Positions 35,262-43,717 of a DNA stretch of 64,000 bases are shown here, piece after piece; position 1 is the first letter of the stretch, and every line of letters starts with the position of its first letter. A program made the translations under genes and the position numbers. This stretch comes from an uncultured Prevotellaceae bacterium (GTDB lineage Bacteria; Bacteroidota; Bacteroidia; Bacteroidales; Bacteroidaceae), in the NCBI GenBank assembly GCA_900314755.1, contig OMWH01000012.1, positions 1-64,000 of the forward strand. Direction: 5' to 3'. The notes under the pieces are model-generated. The model saw only the letters and a program-made list of their open reading frames with translations. It did not search any database and was not told the DNA's origin.

Positions 35262-36503
35262 CTATTTCTGAATTCCATAACTATTGGAACCACCTATCGC
35301 CTTTTTCTTCTGATCTGTGAGCCGTTCAATAATCTCAGTAGCTATCAACTGGCTACGGGCTGGGGCTAACGAAGCCTCCGCACCGATCTCCTGCTGAGCT
35401 TTCATGAGTTCATCAACAGTAGACTCACTCTGCGAAAGGAAATTCTTCTCACTGGCATTCATACGCTCCTTATTATATATCTTTGAAAGGATCTTATCTG
35501 CAGCTTCCGTATAACGCTTACGGAAGATTTCCTCCGCCTTAGCCTGATATTCCTCCTGAGTCTTCTGCTCCAGGTAAACCAGAGAGTCGCCATCACTGGT
35601 CACACCCAGCTCCTCCGGACTAAACCCATCATCTATCAAGTCATCGGTAGCCTGACGTGGAGCTGGTTTGACAAACTCCACAGGAGTACTCTCCGGCATC
35701 ATGTCAAAATACAGAGCGATCACCAGTCCGGCAATAGCGACGGCAATGATAAAAGTAAGTAGCGAACGATAGGTGTTACGCTTACGGTTGATACTGTCGA
35801 GCATGTCTGTCGGTGTGTTGAAACGGTCTTCAGGTGATTCACTGACAGCTCTCTTCACCACATTCCGCAATTCGAGCGGCATGTCAGACTGATCGAAGAT
35901 TTTCTGAAGAAGTTTACCAATGGAATAGATGTCACAACGATTATCAACCGTTCCTTTATTCATCACCTCTGGTGCCACAAACTCTTCCATTCCATCATGA
36001 TACAGTTGTGAAGGCTCACTCATGGAAAGATAATGTGAGCCGACATGCAGGAGCAGCGGTGCATTATCACCCTTACGAAGGAACACTGTCTGAGGAGAGT
36101 AGCATACACCATACACTCCCTGCTCATGAAGATAAGCCGCTGTCTCCAGCAATTGTTTGGTGAAATCCTCTATAAAATGAGGTTCTGCAACTATCGCCGG
36201 GGAGTCATTCAACACATGCTGTAAAGGCTGATACTGTCCCTGCTCCAATTCCAATCTCACGATATCATGCCCTTCTTCCTGAGGACGGAAGTGCAGGATG
36301 TGCTGATTGACGAGGGAAGCATTCTGCTCACATTCTTTACGTAACGCCTCACTAAACTTGATGTTTGTGTTAAGCTCCGGGGCTATATCCACAACGCTAC
36401 GATATTTACCATCTATCTGCTGACGATAATAGTCACCTATAGGCTGACGGGTCTTATTGAGTTTGCCGTCTTTCCTTGATGCCAATAGTTCTTCGTAATT
36501 CAT
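35262..36503 (-). CDS. Membrane-anchored pseudokinase (Ser/Thr kinase-like)
   Basis: A 413-residue protein with a protein-kinase-like N-terminal domain (about 1-240), one membrane span (about 247-267) and a ~145-residue extracytoplasmic helical domain. The kinase C-lobe landmarks are FVAPEV (APE, 175-180) and RCDIYSIGKLL (189-199). The catalytic residues are lost: the HRDxKPxN loop reads YGVCYSPQTV (131-140), so Asp, Lys and Asn become Cys, Ser and Thr. DFG reads HVG (153-155), and no VAIK lysine is evident. It is probably a signalling scaffold rather than an enzyme. It is the first gene of the operon with DUF4494, yggS and the subtilase. Confidence 0.8.
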   Translation of the reverse strand: MNYEELLASRKDGKLNKTRQPIGDYYRQQIDGKYRSVVDIAPELNTNIKFSEALRKECEQNASLVNQHILHFRPQEEGHDIVRLELEQGQYQPLQHVLNDSPAIVAEPHFIEDFTKQLLETAAYLHEQGVYGVCYSPQTVFLRKGDNAPLLLHVGSHYLSMSEPSQLYHDGMEEFVAPEVMNKGTVDNRCDIYSIGKLLQKIFDQSDMPLELRNVVKRAVSESPEDRFNTPTDMLDSINRKRNTYRSLLTFIIAVAIAGLVIALYFDMMPESTPVEFVKPAPRQATDDLIDDGFSPEELGVTSDGDSLVYLEQKTQEEYQAKAEEIFRKRYTEAADKILSKIYNKERMNASEKNFLSQSESTVDELMKAQQEIGAEASLAPARSQLIATEIIERLTDQKKKAIGGSNSYGIQK

Positions 36504-36523
36504 AATTTACTATGTTTGGATGC

Positions 36524-36532
36524 GCAAAAGTA
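36524..36532 (-). promoter_or_regulatory. -7 promoter box of the pseudokinase operon
   Basis: The minus strand reads TACTTTTGC, 20 bases before the ATG at 36503. Confidence 0.5.
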
Positions 36533-36573
36533 AGCATAAATTCTGAATATCACAAAATAATTATCAAATAATT

Positions 36574-36601
36574 CTTAACTCTTAACTCTTAACTCTAAAC
36601 T
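36574..36601. repeat. Heptanucleotide array, four CTTAACT-type units
   Basis: CTTAACT three times, then CTAAACT, head to tail in the divergent gap. It ends 6 bases before the -7 box of the aminotransferase gene, so it occupies the place of the -33 region. It is one of four arrays of the same 7-mer family in the window. Confidence 0.85.
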
Positions 36602-36607
36602 TTTTAT

Positions 36608-36616
36608 TACCTTTGC
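36608..36616 (+). promoter_or_regulatory. -7 promoter box of the aminotransferase operon
   Basis: TACCTTTGC, 25 bases before the ATG at 36642. The heptamer array lies immediately upstream. Confidence 0.5.
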
Positions 36617-36641
36617 ACTCGATTTACGTAAATTAGACAAC

Positions 36642-37844
36642 ATGCCAGAAATATCTGTACGCGGACTGGAGATGCCAGAGTCACCGATTCGGAAACTCGC
36701 TCCACTAGCCGCAGCCGCAAAGAAACGTGGTACCCATGTGTATCATCTGAACATCGGACAGCCAGACCTGCCTACCCCACAGGTGGGACTTGACGCATTG
36801 AAACAAATCGATCGTCATATTCTGGAGTATTCTCCCTCGCAGGGCTATCTGAGTTATCGGGAGAAATTGGTCAGCTATTATGCCAAATACAATATCAACG
36901 TCACTGCAGACGATATTATCATCACCTCCGGAGGTAGTGAGGCTGTGCTCTTTGCTTTCCTCTCTTGTCTGAATCCCGGTGATGAGATTATCGTCCCTGA
37001 GCCTGCTTATGCCAACTACATGGCGTTCGCCATCTCTGCCGGTGCAAAGATCCGTACGATTGCCACGACGATTGAAGAAGGATTCTCACTTCCGAAGGTG
37101 GAGAAATTTGAGGAACTCATCAATGACCGCACGCGTGCCATCATGATCTGCAATCCTAATAATCCGACAGGATACCTTTACACACGCAGGGAGATGCAGC
37201 AGATCCGTGACCTGGTAAAGAAATATGACCTCTACCTTTTCTCTGATGAGGTGTACCGTGAGTATATCTACACAGGGTCTCCCTATATCTCCGCTTGTCA
37301 TCTGGAAGGTATCGAGCAGAATGTCATACTCATTGATTCCGTATCGAAACGATATTCGGAGTGTGGCATCCGCATCGGAGCACTGATCACCAAGAACGCA
37401 GAGGTCCGCAAGGCTGTGATGAAGTTCTGTCAGGCGAGACTATCCCCTCCTCTGATAGGACAGATTGTCGCTGAGGCTTCACTCGATGCACCAGAGGATT
37501 ATTACAGGGACGTATATGACGAGTATGTGGAACGTCGTAAATGTCTGATTGACGGACTCAACCGCATACCGGGAGTATACTCACCGATCCCCATGGGAGC
37601 CTTCTATACTGTCGCTAAGCTGCCAGTGGATGACGCAGAGAAGTTCTGCCGCTGGTGTCTTGCAGACTTTGAATACGAGGGCGAGACCGTCATGATGGCA
37701 CCTGCTGCAGGTTTCTATACTACTCCCGGAGCGGGCTTCAATCAGGTACGTATCGCCTATGTGCTGAAGAAGGAAGACCTTGAGCGTGCCCTTATTGTAC
37801 TGCAAAAGGCACTGGAGGCATATCCTGGGAGAGTCCTAGAATAA
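36642..37844 (+). CDS. Class I/II PLP-dependent aminotransferase
   Basis: A 400-residue fold I aminotransferase of the aspartate-aminotransferase type. Key segments are HLNIGQPDLPTP, the cofactor-binding ITSGGSEAVLFAF, CNPNNPTGY, SDEVYREYIY, the PLP lysine Lys236 in DSVSKRYSECGIRIG, and a C-terminal RIAYVL arginine. Family members use aspartate, aromatic or branched amino acids; the exact substrate is not predictable. Its stop overlaps the next gene's ATG by one base (TAATG). Confidence 0.88.
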   Translation: MPEISVRGLEMPESPIRKLAPLAAAAKKRGTHVYHLNIGQPDLPTPQVGLDALKQIDRHILEYSPSQGYLSYREKLVSYYAKYNINVTADDIIITSGGSEAVLFAFLSCLNPGDEIIVPEPAYANYMAFAISAGAKIRTIATTIEEGFSLPKVEKFEELINDRTRAIMICNPNNPTGYLYTRREMQQIRDLVKKYDLYLFSDEVYREYIYTGSPYISACHLEGIEQNVILIDSVSKRYSECGIRIGALITKNAEVRKAVMKFCQARLSPPLIGQIVAEASLDAPEDYYRDVYDEYVERRKCLIDGLNRIPGVYSPIPMGAFYTVAKLPVDDAEKFCRWCLADFEYEGETVMMAPAAGFYTTPGAGFNQVRIAYVLKKEDLERALIVLQKALEAYPGRVLE

Positions 37845-39091
37845 TGAATTTTCCTTTTTTCCTTGCCCATCGGATCTACTCCGATAATGGCGACAACCGC
37901 AAGGTGAGCCGTCCTGCTATTCGTATAGCTACCATTGGGGTCGCCATCGGACTTGCCGTCATGATCATCACGGTAAGCGTTGTGATGGGGTTCAAGCATA
38001 CCATCCGCGACAAAGTAGTGGGATTCGGCAGCCATATACAGGTTGAAAGTTTCATATCCTCACAGTCCGCGACACCCTGCCCTATCTGTATCGACGACTC
38101 ACTGATGAATGTGCTGAAGCATATCGACGGTGTCCGTCATGTAGGGCGTTATGCACTGACTCATGGAATTCTTAAAACAGACAATGACTTCCTGGGGGTC
38201 GTCTTCAAGGGTATCGGTGAGGATTATAACGTGCAATTCCTGGAACAGAACCTTGTAGAAGGCAAGATGCAGAAGTTCTCATCTACGAAGAGTTCCTATC
38301 AGTTGCTGATATCCAAGAGGATCGCTGACAAACTGGGACTGAAAGTGGGCGAGAAGCTGTTTGCCTATTTCATTGATTATCAAAATGTAAGGGCACGTAA
38401 GTTTACCATCGCAGGCATCTATGAGACCAATATGACGCAGTTTGACGAGACGCTCTGCTTCACAGACCTTCCCATCCCCGTGAAACTCAATAACTGGGAG
38501 AAGGATCAGTGCAGCGGTGCAGAACTGCTTGTCAACGATTTCGACCAGTTGCAGCATACCTCTGAATTGGTCATAGAGACAGTGAACCGCCATACAGACC
38601 ATAACGGAGAGATTCTTACCTCCCATACCATTCAGGAGACATACCCACAGGTCTTCTCTTGGTTGTCACTGTTAGACATCAACGTATGGATTATCCTTGC
38701 TTTGATGATTTGTGTGGCAGGATTCACGATGATCAGCGGACTGCTTATCATCATCCTGGAACGCACACAGATGATTGGTCTCATGAAAGCCCTGGGTGCC
38801 CGCAACAAGAGTGTGCGCCACACTTTCCTGTGGTTTGCCGCCTTCATTATCGGACAAGGTATGCTGTGGGGAAATGTGATTGGTATCGGTCTTATTCTGA
38901 TACAGCAACACACCGGATTCATCCAGCTGGACCCTGCCAACTATTATGTCACGACAGCACCTATGGAACTGGACATTCCCCTTATCCTGTTGCTGAACGT
39001 GGCAACATTATTAGTAACCCTCTTCGTCCTGATTGCCCCCTCTTTCCTTGTCTCCCGCATCCATCCCGCAAAATCCATGCGATATGAGTAA
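37844..39091 (+). CDS. LolC/LolE-like ABC transporter permease (FtsX/MacB domain)
   Basis: A 415-residue inner-membrane permease of the lipoprotein-releasing type. One N-terminal TM helix (about 30-50, IGLAVMIITVSVVMGF) is followed by a large periplasmic domain. Three C-terminal TM helices follow (about 275-300, 325-350, 375-405) around the FtsX signature in GLMKALGARNKSVRHTFLW. In this family it works with a LolD-type ATPase to pull lipoproteins from the inner membrane, but no ATPase adjoins it here. It overlaps the helicase gene by 8 bases. Confidence 0.85.
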   Translation: MNFPFFLAHRIYSDNGDNRKVSRPAIRIATIGVAIGLAVMIITVSVVMGFKHTIRDKVVGFGSHIQVESFISSQSATPCPICIDDSLMNVLKHIDGVRHVGRYALTHGILKTDNDFLGVVFKGIGEDYNVQFLEQNLVEGKMQKFSSTKSSYQLLISKRIADKLGLKVGEKLFAYFIDYQNVRARKFTIAGIYETNMTQFDETLCFTDLPIPVKLNNWEKDQCSGAELLVNDFDQLQHTSELVIETVNRHTDHNGEILTSHTIQETYPQVFSWLSLLDINVWIILALMICVAGFTMISGLLIIILERTQMIGLMKALGARNKSVRHTFLWFAAFIIGQGMLWGNVIGIGLILIQQHTGFIQLDPANYYVTTAPMELDIPLILLLNVATLLVTLFVLIAPSFLVSRIHPAKSMRYE

Positions 39092-40823
39092 GCTAACGCT
39101 AGATACAGACAACAAGGAATGGCAACAGGCATTGCAGATTGTCCAATATACCCGTCGCTCCCTGTTCCTCACCGGAAAGGCAGGAACAGGAAAATCGACA
39201 TTCTTGCGTTATGTGGCGGAGTCGACCAAGAAAAAGTATGTGATACTGGCGCCTACAGGTATCGCGGCTATCAATGCCGGGGGACAGACGTTACACTCGT
39301 TTTTCAAGTTGCCGTTCCATCCCTTGCTGCCTAATGACTCACGCTATAACATCCGGAACATCCGTAAGACCCTGAAATACAGTGGCGACACCATCAAGCT
39401 GTTGCGGGAACTGGAGCTTATCATCATCGATGAGATTTCCATGGTGCGGTCCGACATCATCGATTTTATCGACAAGGTGTTGCGTATCTACTGCCGTAAC
39501 ATGCGGGAACCCTTCGGAGGGAAACAACTACTGCTGGTGGGTGATATCTTCCAGTTAGAACCCGTCATCAAGGAAGATGAATGGCGGTTGATGCAACCCT
39601 TCTACAGCTCTGCCTATTTCTTCGCCGCAAAAGTGTGGCAGGAGATCAGACTCGTGAGCATAGAACTGCGGAAGGTCTACCGCCAAAGCGACAAGCACTT
39701 CATCGGAATGCTCGACAGGATCAGGCAGAATCAAGCGACAGAGGAAGACCTGAAAGCTATTAATGCACGGAGTCATGTCTCCGCTCCGCAGGTGAGAGGG
39801 GACGGTTCCTTTGAGATAACCCTCGCCACCCGCAGAGACACTGTCGATTATATCAACGAGCAACAACTCTCTAAGCTGGAGGGCGAAGCGACGACCTTCA
39901 AAGGAAGGATCACGGGAGAATTTCCGGAGACATCCCTGCCGGCTCCCATGGAACTGGAGGTCAAACCCGGAGCACAGGTCATATTCATCAAGAATGACAA
40001 AGAGAAACGGTGGGTCAACGGAACCCTCGGGGTCGTCATCTACATAGACCGGGAAGAAGGTGTTATCACCGTTGTTGATGAAGACGGTCACGAATATGAC
40101 GTAGAGCGTGAGATATGGGAGAACATGCGCTACACCTTTAACGAGAAAGAACAGAAGATAGAAGAGGAGCAACTGGGCACCTTCATACAATTTCCTCTCA
40201 GACTCGCCTGGGCGATCACTGTCCATAAGAGTCAGGGACTGACATTCCGTAAGGTACGCATAGACTTCTCTGGCGGAGCATTTGCCGGTGGACAGACCTA
40301 TGTGGCTCTTAGCCGTTGCACGTCACTGGAAGGAATCACGCTGGAAGAGCCCATCAGGAAGAGTGACATCTTCGTACGTGCTGAGGTGGTCGCCTTCGCC
40401 AACCGCTATAATGACGGACAACTCATCCGGCAGGCTATCTACGAGAGCAAGGCTGACAAGGAATACCACAATGCCATGGAGGCTTTCGACCGACAGGACT
40501 ACGATGCCTTCCTGCATTATTTCTTCCTCGCCATCCACAGCCGCTATGACATTGAGAAACCTGCCGCCAAACGACTCATACGCAGGAAACTGGGAGTGAT
40601 CACCCGCCTGCAAAAGGAATGTGAGCATCTGCAGGCAGAGATTGACCACAAAGAGGAAATGCTGAAGCGCTTAGCGGCGGAATATGTACTGATGGGCAAA
40701 GAGTGTGAGCATGAGCACATGCCTGAAGCTGCCATCCGCAACTATGAAAAGGCACTGGAACTCTATCCTGATGCCGCAGAGGCACAACGAAGAATCAAGA
40801 AACTTAAAAAGAATAAGACATGA
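39084..40823 (+). CDS. Pif1/RecD-like superfamily 1 helicase with a C-terminal TPR
   Basis: A 579-residue helicase of the Pif1-like group. Walker A is LTGKAGTGKSTFLRY, motif Ia APTGIAAINAGGQTLHSFF, Walker B LIIIDEISMVRSD, motif III GDIFQLEPV, and the C-terminal RecD-type motif AITVHKSQGLTF followed by YVALSRC. The last ~80 residues form a coiled coil and a TPR-like repeat (AAIRNYEKALELYPDAAEAQ), which suggests a protein partner. The start at 39084 (MSKLTLDTDNKEW) overlaps the permease stop by 8 bases. A TTG further upstream would force a 59-base overlap. Confidence 0.88.
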   Translation: MSKLTLDTDNKEWQQALQIVQYTRRSLFLTGKAGTGKSTFLRYVAESTKKKYVILAPTGIAAINAGGQTLHSFFKLPFHPLLPNDSRYNIRNIRKTLKYSGDTIKLLRELELIIIDEISMVRSDIIDFIDKVLRIYCRNMREPFGGKQLLLVGDIFQLEPVIKEDEWRLMQPFYSSAYFFAAKVWQEIRLVSIELRKVYRQSDKHFIGMLDRIRQNQATEEDLKAINARSHVSAPQVRGDGSFEITLATRRDTVDYINEQQLSKLEGEATTFKGRITGEFPETSLPAPMELEVKPGAQVIFIKNDKEKRWVNGTLGVVIYIDREEGVITVVDEDGHEYDVEREIWENMRYTFNEKEQKIEEEQLGTFIQFPLRLAWAITVHKSQGLTFRKVRIDFSGGAFAGGQTYVALSRCTSLEGITLEEPIRKSDIFVRAEVVAFANRYNDGQLIRQAIYESKADKEYHNAMEAFDRQDYDAFLHYFFLAIHSRYDIEKPAAKRLIRRKLGVITRLQKECEHLQAEIDHKEEMLKRLAAEYVLMGKECEHEHMPEAAIRNYEKALELYPDAAEAQRRIKKLKKNKT

Positions 40824-41650
40824 TTATCTTCCCTATCGCAAAGGTAAATCTGGGATTGAATGTGGTGGAGCGTCGTCCCGATGGGTATCATAACCTGCAG
40901 ACTGTGTTTTATCCTGTCGGCATCCAAGATGCCTTGGAGATATTCCCCATGGCAGAGGACTTTCCCTCTGAGGTAGACTGTGACATCAAGGTATCGAATA
41001 TACCCATTGAGGGAGACGATCAGCGTAACCTCGTGGTGAGAGCCTACCAACTGCTGAAGCAGGACTTCCCCAACCTCCCCCGCCTGCACGTCCACCTTTA
41101 TAAGGGCATTCCCACACAAGCAGGAATGGGTGGCGGCTCCAGTGATGCCTCTGCCATGCTACGCTTGCTCAACACATCATTCCAGCTGAACCTCAGTGAT
41201 GAGAAACTGATCAGCTACGCATCCAAACTGGGGGCAGACTGTGCCATCTTCATCCTCAACCGACCCGCCTATGCAGAGGGCATCGGTGAGAAACTCTATC
41301 CCATGGACGTTGACTTGAGCGGCTGGTATATGGCTGTCGTACGACCCGACATCCCCGTACCTACCAAAGAAGCATTTGCACGCATCAAGCCACATTTTCC
41401 TCAGAAGTGTTGCCGTGACATTGTCATGCAACCCGTAGAAACATGGAAAGAGGAACTGGTTAATGATTTCGAGGAGAGTGTCTTCGCCCTCCACCCCGAA
41501 CTCGCAGCCATCAAAGAGCGACTCTATCAACTGGGAGCCACCTATGCGGCAATGAGTGGCAGCGGGAGTGCGCTGTTCGGACTGTTCCGCCAACCCATAG
41601 ACCTCCAGTCATCCTTCGAGGGTATGTTTTCCACCTGCTTAAAGCTCTGA
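40820..41650 (+). CDS. ispE: 4-diphosphocytidyl-2-C-methyl-D-erythritol kinase
   Basis: A 276-residue GHMP kinase of the non-mevalonate isoprenoid pathway. It begins MIIFPIAKVNLGLNVVERRP with the conserved Lys/Asn. The ATP-binding GHMP glycine loop is IPTQAGMGGGSSDASAML, the catalytic Asp lies in LGADCAIFI, and the C-terminal motif is AAMSGSGSALFGLF. The length is normal. Its ATG overlaps the helicase stop by four bases. A terminator hairpin follows. Confidence 0.94.
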   Translation: MIIFPIAKVNLGLNVVERRPDGYHNLQTVFYPVGIQDALEIFPMAEDFPSEVDCDIKVSNIPIEGDDQRNLVVRAYQLLKQDFPNLPRLHVHLYKGIPTQAGMGGGSSDASAMLRLLNTSFQLNLSDEKLISYASKLGADCAIFILNRPAYAEGIGEKLYPMDVDLSGWYMAVVRPDIPVPTKEAFARIKPHFPQKCCRDIVMQPVETWKEELVNDFEESVFALHPELAAIKERLYQLGATYAAMSGSGSALFGLFRQPIDLQSSFEGMFSTCLKL

Positions 41651-41661
41651 CAGACAGGCAT

Positions 41662-41700
41662 AAAAAAAAGAATGATTGTCTCACGACAATCAATCTTTCA
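41662..41700. terminator. Bidirectional hairpin between ispE and the DUF3256 gene
   Basis: Stem GATTGTC/GACAATC (41674-41680 and 41685-41691), loop TCAC, flanked by AAAGA on the left and TCTTT on the right, with an A run of 8 before it. It can end ispE on the plus strand and the ten-gene operon on the minus strand, where the A run becomes a T run. Confidence 0.75.
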
Positions 41701-41813
41701 TTAACCTTAATAATCTAATACCATGAAAAACACACCACAAAAATACGAATAATTCTCGCTCCATGCAAGAAATGTAGCAAAGAATGCTACGGAATTTAAC
41801 GTATTTTAAACAC

Positions 41814-42371
41814 TTACTGCTTCCATTCTACGTTTTTTAACCAAGAAACCCCCTTTTCTTGTTCTTCGGTGGCTGGATAATCCAGTGCAATAGATTGCTG
41901 AAGTTTCAGACCCTTTGAAGGAATCTCCACAAAATCAGCCACATAGGGTTCATGAGGAAGCGTAAGGTGTGCGGATACGTTCACTGGAGTCCAATGAACA
42001 GAGAAAATATCTATTCTGCTCTCGGGTGCCGCCACCCCACAAGTCGTTATCATACAGATAACCTGACTGCAACTGTCGACGGGGTGAGACACAGGCATCA
42101 TCTGCATCTTCACCTTCATGGCAGGACTCACTTGCAAGACAAGAGACTCGTCAGTCATTGACAGCATCTCACTCTTACCGCCTAATTCATTATTGACCAC
42201 CGCCTTCATACCAGAATCAATGAAGTCGATGAAGTCAAGGCGGTTATTCTCCGTCAGATAAGGCAGCAGACTGTCCGGCATCTGCAGGAAGACATCCCTC
42301 ATCTTCGGCTGTGCCTCACAAAGGGAGCACAGCGAAGACAGGAGGACACATATCATCCAAAATGTTCTCAT
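41814..42371 (-). CDS. DUF3256-family secreted protein
   Basis: A 185-residue exported protein of the Bacteroidota DUF3256 type. It has a signal peptide (MRTFWMICVLLSSLCSLCEA) and the recognisable VFLQMPDSLLPYLTENNRLD followed by FIDSGMKAVVNN. There are no enzyme motifs, and the later part is beta-rich. It is the last gene of the long minus-strand operon that starts at ileS. Only a (TA)n-rich 23-base gap separates it from paaK. Confidence 0.75.
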   Translation of the reverse strand: MRTFWMICVLLSSLCSLCEAQPKMRDVFLQMPDSLLPYLTENNRLDFIDFIDSGMKAVVNNELGGKSEMLSMTDESLVLQVSPAMKVKMQMMPVSHPVDSCSQVICMITTCGVAAPESRIDIFSVHWTPVNVSAHLTLPHEPYVADFVEIPSKGLKLQQSIALDYPATEEQEKGVSWLKNVEWKQ

Positions 42372-42394
42372 ATACCTTATTATATATATATATA

Positions 42395-43702
42395 TTAACC
42401 ACGACCAGGACGGAGATCTTTCACCCTGACAGCCTTACCCTCACTGACAGGCAGAGACCCCTTCTTCACCAGTTTGACACGAGGAGTCAGCAGTATCTCA
42501 TCCTTCAGCGCACGCTGGATATCCTTTGTCATCTTCTGAAGCTCAGGATATACGTCCGTTGTCAGACCGTCCAACTCCACCTCTACCGTCATGATGTCAT
42601 TATCATCCTCCGTGTCGAGGGTGATCAGATAGTTGCTACCCAGACCTGGATACTGCACGAGGATCTTCTCCACCTGCATCGGGAACACATTGACACCCTT
42701 GATGATAAACATATCATCAGTACGACCTTTGATACGGTCGATACGGCGGTGTGTACGTCCGCAAGGACACTCTCCGGGAATGATACGGGTAAGGTCACGG
42801 GTACGGTAACGCAGGATAGGCATCATGGTACGGTCCAATGTCGTGAGGATCATCTCACCGATCTCCCCGTCAGGCACAGGCTCCAGCGTGTCCGGGTCGA
42901 CAATCTCCAGGATATAGTTATCTTCCCAGAGATGCATACCATTCTGTTCCAGACACTCAAAGGCGACACCAGGACCATTCATCTCCGTCATGCCGAACGA
43001 GTTATATGCCTTGACACCCAACAGTCGCTCGATACGACGGCGCTGTTCCTCCGTATGAGGCTCTGCACCAATAAACAAGGTACGGAGACTGGTGGAACGG
43101 GGGTCCACACCTTCCTCCTGGAAGACCTCAGCGAGACGGATGGCATAGGACGGGATGGCATGCAGGCACGTCGTTCCGAAGTCCTTGATAAACATAATCT
43201 GGCGCTTGGAGTTGCCGGCAGCTGCCGGTACCGTGGTGGCACCCAGCTTCTCCGCACCATACTGGAAGCCCAAGCCACCAGTGAACATGCCATAGCCGGA
43301 AGAGTTCTGGAAGACATCCGTGTCACGGCATCCCACCATATACATGTCACGGGCAATCATGTTCGCCCATGAATCGATGTCATGACGGGAATAGGTCACG
43401 ACAGTAGGATGACCGGTGGTACCACTGGTAGAGTGGATACGGATGGCATCTTTCATGTCACCGCCCACCAGACCGAAGGGATAGTTGTCACGCAGGTCCT
43501 GCTTCGTGGTAAAAGGAATCTTACGGATATCCTCTATGGTCTGAATACTGTCGGGAGTAATCCCCAGGTCACCTAAGCGCTTCTTATAGAATGGTGACCT
43601 CAGACTGATCTCAATAGACTGACGTAGTTTCTTCACTTGCAATGCCTCCAGCTCTTTGCGGGGCATCGTCTCTAATTCCGGTTGCCAATACTGATTGTTC
43701 AT
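42395..43702 (-). CDS. paaK: Phenylacetate-CoA ligase-like adenylating enzyme
   Basis: A 435-residue ANL-superfamily ligase of the PaaK type that makes an acyl-adenylate and then the CoA thioester. The P-loop-like IHSTSGTTGHPTVVTYS is present, as are the adenylate site NSFGMTEMNGPG, TTLDRTMMPILRYRTRD, and the C-terminal hinge RIKGRTDDMFIIKGVNVFP. Gut Bacteroidota carry this gene for aryl-acid (phenylacetate, indoleacetate) activation without the aerobic paa pathway. The physiological substrate is inferred. It is 15 bases after the ABC ATPase gene. Confidence 0.9.
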   Translation of the reverse strand: MNNQYWQPELETMPRKELEALQVKKLRQSIEISLRSPFYKKRLGDLGITPDSIQTIEDIRKIPFTTKQDLRDNYPFGLVGGDMKDAIRIHSTSGTTGHPTVVTYSRHDIDSWANMIARDMYMVGCRDTDVFQNSSGYGMFTGGLGFQYGAEKLGATTVPAAAGNSKRQIMFIKDFGTTCLHAIPSYAIRLAEVFQEEGVDPRSTSLRTLFIGAEPHTEEQRRRIERLLGVKAYNSFGMTEMNGPGVAFECLEQNGMHLWEDNYILEIVDPDTLEPVPDGEIGEMILTTLDRTMMPILRYRTRDLTRIIPGECPCGRTHRRIDRIKGRTDDMFIIKGVNVFPMQVEKILVQYPGLGSNYLITLDTEDDNDIMTVEVELDGLTTDVYPELQKMTKDIQRALKDEILLTPRVKLVKKGSLPVSEGKAVRVKDLRPGRG

Positions 43703-43717
43703 ATCGTTTAGTTTTTA

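Noticed and set aside
41690-41763. 24-codon minus-strand frame starting MERELFVFLWCV after the DUF3256 gene
   Set aside because: It runs through the terminator hairpin and has no supporting promoter; probably chance.
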